From: an uncultured Thalassolituus sp.
GTDB lineage: Bacteria; Pseudomonadota; Gammaproteobacteria; Pseudomonadales; Oceanobacteraceae
Length of the DNA stretch: 10,008 bases
Direction of reading: 5' to 3'
NCBI GenBank assembly: GCA_913054055.1
Contig: CAJXIT010000111.1
Coordinates: 1 to 10,008, forward strand
In this document: in pieces, positions 6,299 through 10,008 of the stretch
Layout of the letters: every line of letters starts with the position of its first letter
Numbering within the stretch: position 1 is the stretch's first letter
Position numbers and translations under genes: made by a program
Notes under the pieces: generated by a model
The model's database searches: none
Seen by the model: the letters and a program-made list of their open reading frames with translations, nothing else
Told to the model about the DNA's origin: nothing

Positions 6299-6354
6299 GA
6301 GATACCCGCCTTCGCGGGTATGACGAAATATGTAGACGCCTTCGCGGATATGAC
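6299..6354 (-). repeat. 56-bp repeat unit, second right-hand copy
   Basis: This is a near-identical direct copy of 6152-6207, 147 bp downstream start to start. The only difference is in the linker (AAGTAG in the first copy, ATGTAG here). From 6355 to the phoA stop at 6424 I see no gene, hairpin or repeat. Confidence 0.9.
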
Positions 6355-6423
6355 GAATTAATTAAACGCCAGCTCAAACATGATGCGATTAATTATTGGC
6401 ATAACAACCCCAGCCCAATACTT

Positions 6424-7827
6424 TTATAACCCCAAATACATCTTAGAAATGGTAAAAATATCTTTTTGCCGAATCAAGCCGCCAATCATATCGTTACCAC
6501 TTTTATCTTTGATGTTTTTGTTTGCGAATAAAGGTACGTTTACCCCTGTATGTTCTTCGTAATTAAATTCATTGGTAGCATAGTTAATCCCCATGATACT
6601 GCCTTCAGGTGTGCGTATACGAGCAATGGCACCTGGCGTTGCAACTGGAACACCATAAACATTATACATGCTGGCATGGGGAATAATTTGTGCGGCCTGC
6701 CCGTGATCAGCTGTTATCAATATTAATGTATCGGTATTTAGTTTTGCAAAGTCCAAAGCCACTTGAACGGTTTCAAATAATTGCTCTGCCTCTCCAATAG
6801 AACCACAGGGATTGCGCTTATGGGACTGTTTATCAATACTGGCACTCTCAACCATTAAGAAAAAACCTTTATCATTGTTTAAATGATTTAACGCAACCTT
6901 GGTCATATCTTTTAAATTGGGCGTATTGTCGGCTGCAAATTCTGGGTTAGCTTCGCACTCCATTGCTTCAGGAATACTCACACTACCTAGGTACCGGTGA
7001 AACCAGTTTAAAAAACTAAATTCGGGTTGCTCTGCAATGCGCCCATCGGTGCCTTGCAAACGTACAGGCAAGTGTTTACCGGCAAATAATCCCATCATTT
7101 TTTCAATGGGTTTAACATCTTTTGCATCCGCCAATGTTTTGATCACATGAAAATTATGATGTTTAGCTTGTTCTAACATGGTCTGTTCAGAGTTTTCCGC
7201 TTTTTTATTAAAGCGGTTCATGCCTCCGCCTAATAATACATCCACATTACTCACAGCCAGCTGTTCACTGATACTGCCTAGGCCGCCTTTTGCTTGGGTG
7301 TCCTGTTCACAATCAATCACGTAATCCCCGTGGCTTTGGTACTGCACCATGCGTTCAGGCGTTTCACAGCCCCTGACACTCACGTGAGTGGCGAACGCGG
7401 CCGGTGTTGCATCAGTAATGGATGCGGTTGTCACAATGCCTGTTTTGAAGCCCTTGTCTTCGGCTAATTCTATAATGGTTGTAAGGTCCCGATCCGTTTT
7501 GGCCGACGTGCCAATTCGCCCCATACTGGTGGTCACGCCCGTTGCCATTGCTGTAGCACTGTTGGCACTGTCTGCTACGTATACTGGTTTTTCAGGGTGT
7601 TCATTATCAACCGTTAGCACTTGAACCGCTGAACGTACTGGCATGCTATCCAGAATGGTTTGGCCGCTGGCACCGTATAGGTAATTACGAGCAGCTGTTA
7701 TTTGCTGATCATCCATGCCATCGCCAATAATGAGAATGACATTTTGTGCACAAACAATGGGACTGATTAATGCAACGCATGCAAATCGCTTTGAGTGTTT
7801 AACCACTTGAGACAATAAAGATTTCAT
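6424..7827 (-). CDS. phoA: Secreted alkaline phosphatase, E. coli PhoA type
   Basis: This enzyme hydrolyses phosphate monoesters in the periplasm, typically to scavenge phosphate. The 467-residue precursor (E. coli PhoA has 471) starts with a signal peptide (basic 8-14, hydrophobic 15-25, likely cleavage at VCA-Q, about residue 27). E. coli active-site residues have clear counterparts: Asp36 in IGDGMDD (D51), Asp86-Ser87 in DSANSAT (D101 and nucleophile S102), Asp139 and Thr141 in DATPAAF (D153, T155), Arg152 (R166), Glu327, Asp332, Lys333 and His336 in VESASIDKQSH (E322, D327, K328, H331), Asp374-His375 in TADHG (D369, H370) and His426 in EHTG (H412). Cys154/Cys173 and Cys291/Cys341 match the two disulfides. 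No clear Pho box is visible upstream. It converges on modC across the repeat region. Confidence 0.95.
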   Translation of the reverse strand: MKSLLSQVVKHSKRFACVALISPIVCAQNVILIIGDGMDDQQITAARNYLYGASGQTILDSMPVRSAVQVLTVDNEHPEKPVYVADSANSATAMATGVTTSMGRIGTSAKTDRDLTTIIELAEDKGFKTGIVTTASITDATPAAFATHVSVRGCETPERMVQYQSHGDYVIDCEQDTQAKGGLGSISEQLAVSNVDVLLGGGMNRFNKKAENSEQTMLEQAKHHNFHVIKTLADAKDVKPIEKMMGLFAGKHLPVRLQGTDGRIAEQPEFSFLNWFHRYLGSVSIPEAMECEANPEFAADNTPNLKDMTKVALNHLNNDKGFFLMVESASIDKQSHKRNPCGSIGEAEQLFETVQVALDFAKLNTDTLILITADHGQAAQIIPHASMYNVYGVPVATPGAIARIRTPEGSIMGINYATNEFNYEEHTGVNVPLFANKNIKDKSGNDMIGGLIRQKDIFTISKMYLGL

Positions 7828-7907
7828 AATGATGCTTCTGACGTTATTTTTATAGAATGGGGTGTAATGATCATTTAAAACGACACTATATTAAGGCTGA
7901 CGATTTA

Positions 7908-7934
7908 AGCCAATGTCTTTGCAAGACATTGGCT
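7908..7934 (-). terminator. Hairpin terminator after the WYL regulator gene
   Basis: A perfect 12-bp inverted repeat (AGCCAATGTCTT, 7908-7919; AAGACATTGGCT, 7923-7934) has a 3-nt loop and lies 18 bp beyond the regulator's stop codon. Read on the minus strand, the stem is followed by TAAAT, a weak T-tract. It probably separates the regulator transcript from phoA. Confidence 0.65.
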
Positions 7935-7952
7935 GATCACATAGCGCCAATA

Positions 7953-8813
7953 TTAATTAGGTAAGTACGGTTTTAATGTTTGCTGGCAGTTTGGCGACAA
8001 TATAATTTGCTGAGCTTCTGGTTTGTTATGGTACTGATCTAACCCTAAGCGATTAATCAAATACATTAATAGCGCCGCTCGCACTTGCATGGTTTTAACA
8101 TAACTAGGTTGCTCTGGAGTACCGACTGACGGCATATCATAATCAAGAGCTATGATACGGGTTCGGTTTTCATCTAAGCGAGGGTCCGGCATGATTTCCA
8201 CCTCTAACAAGGTTTGCCATAACTCATCTTGCAAATCAAAATGATCCGCAGCATCCAGTAATTCACTGCTTGCATTAGCATCAAATCGGCTCAGCACAAA
8301 ATCGCGGTAGCCTTGATTATTTTCACAAAAGGCACGCACATGCCAGCGCAAACCATCAAATACAATGTTATGTGGTTGAATCACTCTTGAAGCGAATTCA
8401 GGGTGTGTCACCGAGGCATAAGCAATACTTAAACGTCGTTGCTCACGAATGGCTTGGAGAATGGGTCTGACCACAACAGGATTAACATTACGGGTGGGCA
8501 TGGCCAGCTGAGTGATACTTTCACCCGCTGCGATTAAGTTCACGTATTCTTGTAAACTGCCACTGGTGAACTGAGTCACCATATTTTCAGTGGGGACATA
8601 GGATTCGGTTGCGGCTTCATAGGCCATGTTTTCTGGGTACAGCTCTTTGTATTTTTGAATCACAAGGGCTGCCAGATTTTTACCCAATTCAAACTGATCA
8701 CTGATATGGGCAGCCTTGATTCGCCCTTCCCATATCATCATTAGCTCGACAAAAATAAAGCGTTTTTGATCAACCGCTGAATTGCTTTGTTTTTCTGTTA
8801 AATGGCTGGCCAT
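7953..8813 (-). CDS. WYL-domain transcriptional regulator, BrxR/CapW-like
   Basis: The 286-residue protein has the three-part layout of single-WYL regulators. Residues 16-75 look like a winged helix-turn-helix (KRFIFVELMMIWEGRIKAAHI, then a helix of unusual sequence, FELGKNLAALVIQKY). Residues 117-178 form the WYL domain, with RVIQPHNIVFDGLRWHVRAF and YRDFVLSRF, a pattern strongly like BrxR, CapW and related repressors. From about 200 to 286 is the C-terminal WCX-type dimerisation region. In known relatives the WYL domain senses a ligand, perhaps nucleic acid or nucleotide, and derepresses phage-defence genes. No defence operon is visible here. The gene lies 57 bp downstream of rmuC in the same direction and may share its transcript. 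No good Shine-Dalgarno precedes the ATG. Family is secure; target and ligand are unknown. Confidence 0.85.
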   Translation of the reverse strand: MASHLTEKQSNSAVDQKRFIFVELMMIWEGRIKAAHISDQFELGKNLAALVIQKYKELYPENMAYEAATESYVPTENMVTQFTSGSLQEYVNLIAAGESITQLAMPTRNVNPVVVRPILQAIREQRRLSIAYASVTHPEFASRVIQPHNIVFDGLRWHVRAFCENNQGYRDFVLSRFDANASSELLDAADHFDLQDELWQTLLEVEIMPDPRLDENRTRIIALDYDMPSVGTPEQPSYVKTMQVRAALLMYLINRLGLDQYHNKPEAQQIILSPNCQQTLKPYLPN

Positions 8814-8870
8814 ATTCTGAATCCATTATTTTTATTGTGATTCGACTTGTCTGTTATTCGGCTGGTACGG

Positions 8871-9815
8871 CTATTCGTCTTCGGCAAACTCAAGCTCTGC
8901 GGTTTCCAGTACTTGCTGAGGGATTTCTTTTTTCACTCTCACACCCAAGTCTTTAAACTTATGGGCTTGACTGATTAGATTACCGCGACCTTCTTTTAAC
9001 TTGCTCCAAGCCGTGTCATAGGTACCCTGAACGGTACCAAGCTGTTTGCCGACTTTTTCCATATCTTCAACAAATCCCACTAGCTTATCGTGTACGCGAC
9101 CCGCTTGCTCAGCCAGCTGTTTGGCATTTTTATTTTGACGTTCAATTGACCACAAACTGGATACCGTTCTTAAACTGGCCAATAACGTGGTTGGGGTCAC
9201 CACCACAATGCGCTGTTCAAAAGCATCGTTAAATAATTTATCGTCGTGTTCAAATGCCACCATAAAGGCAGGTTCTATGGGCATAAACAGAAACACAAAA
9301 TCCGGGCTATTCACACCGGGTAACTTGGCATACGCTTTATCCGCCAAGGTTTTTATGTGCATCCGCACCGCATCAATGTGCTGTTTTAAAAAGCTGATAC
9401 GGTCGGCTTCGCTTTCAGCGTTGACATAATCGTTATAGGCATTCAATGATACCTTGGCATCCACCACGATGTGTTTTTCTTCAGGCAGGTTGATGATTAC
9501 ATCTGGGCGATAGCGCTCACCGTCTTCATCTGTGATGCTTTTTTCTCGAACGTATTCTTCACCTTGGCGCAAACCGGATTTTTCCAGTACGGTTTCTAAT
9601 ACTAATTCCCCCCAGTTACCTTGGGTTTTCTTTTCACCGCGCAAGGCACGGGCTAAAGAGGCCGCCTCTTCTGTGATTTGTTTATTTAAGTCATGCAGAC
9701 TGGTGATTTGCTCTTTTAAGGCAATGCGATCTTTGGTTTCAGCCACATACACATCATCTACTTTTTTACGTAGACCTTCTAACTGATCTTTAAAAGGGTT
9801 CAACAAGCTGTTCAA
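8871..9815 (-). CDS. rmuC: DNA recombination protein RmuC, apparently lacking its N-terminal region
   Basis: RmuC is thought to limit inversions at short inverted repeats and carries a domain related to restriction-like nucleases. The 314 residues from a TTG at 9815 cover the full RmuC domain: NPFKDQLEGLRKKVDDVY (6-23), KTQGNWGELVLE (63-74), YRPDVIINLP (102-111), VVDAKVSL (117-124, with D105, D119 and K121 as candidate PD-(D/E)xK residues), FMPIEPAFM (177-185) and TPTTLLASLRTV (207-218). E. coli RmuC has about 475 residues, with a membrane anchor and long coiled coil in front. Here an in-frame TAG (9873-9875) blocks extension, although family-like sequence (IFEEKNKQF) reads on upstream of the TTG. 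The start is uncertain: TTGs at 9815, 9806 and 9803 follow an AAGAAGGT stretch. The gene may be truncated or decayed. Confidence 0.87.
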   Translation of the reverse strand: MNSLLNPFKDQLEGLRKKVDDVYVAETKDRIALKEQITSLHDLNKQITEEAASLARALRGEKKTQGNWGELVLETVLEKSGLRQGEEYVREKSITDEDGERYRPDVIINLPEEKHIVVDAKVSLNAYNDYVNAESEADRISFLKQHIDAVRMHIKTLADKAYAKLPGVNSPDFVFLFMPIEPAFMVAFEHDDKLFNDAFEQRIVVVTPTTLLASLRTVSSLWSIERQNKNAKQLAEQAGRVHDKLVGFVEDMEKVGKQLGTVQGTYDTAWSKLKEGRGNLISQAHKFKDLGVRVKKEIPQQVLETAELEFAEDE

Positions 9816-9855
9816 ACCTTCTTGGCTGGTTTGTTTAAACTGCTTATTTTTTTCT

Positions 9856-10008
9856 TCAAATATTGTGTCTGTCTAAGTATTGGATAAAAACTGAATCTGA
9901 TACCAATAACCCTTCTGCGCTTATAATATCCTCAAGAGGAATTATGTTTGACCCTTCGAACGGATCGAGAGGAAAGTGTAAATATACATTGTTATTTTTT
10001 TCTTGAAT
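9856..10008 (-). CDS. Unidentified reading frame, C-terminal 50 residues only (runs off the right edge)
   Basis: On the minus strand, a frame open from the window edge gives 50 residues, including NNNVYLHFPLDPFEGSNIIP and ending LDRHNI, before a TGA at 9856-9858. I recognise no family. The composition looks protein-like (mixed hydrophobic and acidic, with a DPFEGS turn) rather than like noise, but 50 residues is too little to be sure. It lies immediately before rmuC in the same direction, and its end overlaps the RmuC-like open frame, which reaches 9872. It does not resemble the missing membrane or coiled-coil part of RmuC, so it is probably a different gene. Confidence 0.4.
   Translation of the reverse strand: MQEKNNNVYLHFPLDPFEGSNIIPLEDIISAEGLLVSDSVFIQYLDRHNI

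Noticed and set aside
6139..6429. A 96-codon open frame after the GIY-YIG gene with repeated RDTRLRGYDE peptides, in the same frame as that gene
   Set aside because: It is the translation of the palindromic DNA repeats. The peptide repeat exists because the 147-bp duplication period is a multiple of three. There is no Shine-Dalgarno and no domain.
7388..7624. Plus-strand open frame inside phoA
   Set aside because: It is antisense to well-conserved phoA sequence and has no recognisable motifs, so it is a shadow frame.
7828..7907. Pho box upstream of phoA
   Set aside because: No pair of CTGTCAT-like half sites at 11-bp spacing is visible. There is a 10-bp palindrome, AATGATCATT (7866-7875), and a TATAAA (7849-7854, minus strand), but neither is strong enough to call a regulatory site.
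9187..9786. Plus-strand open frames inside rmuC
   Set aside because: They are antisense to conserved RmuC motifs, with low-complexity Ser-rich translations; shadow frames.

Overview
The window looks like part of a moderately AT-rich gammaproteobacterial chromosome. This rests on the E. coli-like sequences of MoaC, MoaD, MoaE, PhoA and RmuC and on the moa/mod gene order. A marine Oceanospirillales- or Alteromonadales-type organism is a guess from sequence character only. No rRNA, tRNA, CRISPR array or classical insertion sequence is visible.

Left half (1-5503, + strand): a compact molybdenum cofactor and molybdate uptake cluster in the order moaA (3' part only), mobA, moaB, moaC, moaD, moaE, modA, modB, modC. 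MoaA and MoaC turn GTP into cyclic pyranopterin monophosphate. MoaD and MoaE (molybdopterin synthase) add the dithiolene sulfurs. MoaB is the adenylyltransferase-family protein that prepares molybdopterin for metal insertion, and MobA adds GMP to make the guanine dinucleotide cofactor. ModA, ModB and ModC form the ABC importer that brings in molybdate. Several junctions are tight or overlapping (moaD/moaE 2 nt, moaE/modA 11 bp overlap, modB/modC ATGA overlap). The larger gaps are mobA-moaB (94 bp) and moaB-moaC (46 bp).

Middle (5504-6423): the convergent gap between modC and phoA. It holds a small GIY-YIG nuclease-family gene flanked on both sides by arrays of short palindromic repeats. Two palindrome types share the same outer ends but have different cores, and both arrays present them in the same order and orientation. 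This is the most unusual part of the window and could be a small mobile or domesticated repeat/nuclease unit.

Right half (6424-10008, - strand): an E. coli-type secreted alkaline phosphatase (phoA), a good hairpin terminator, a WYL-domain transcription factor resembling the BrxR/CapW regulators of phage-defence loci, and an rmuC gene whose reading frame lacks the usual N-terminal region. Beyond it, the end of an unidentified reading frame runs off the window edge.
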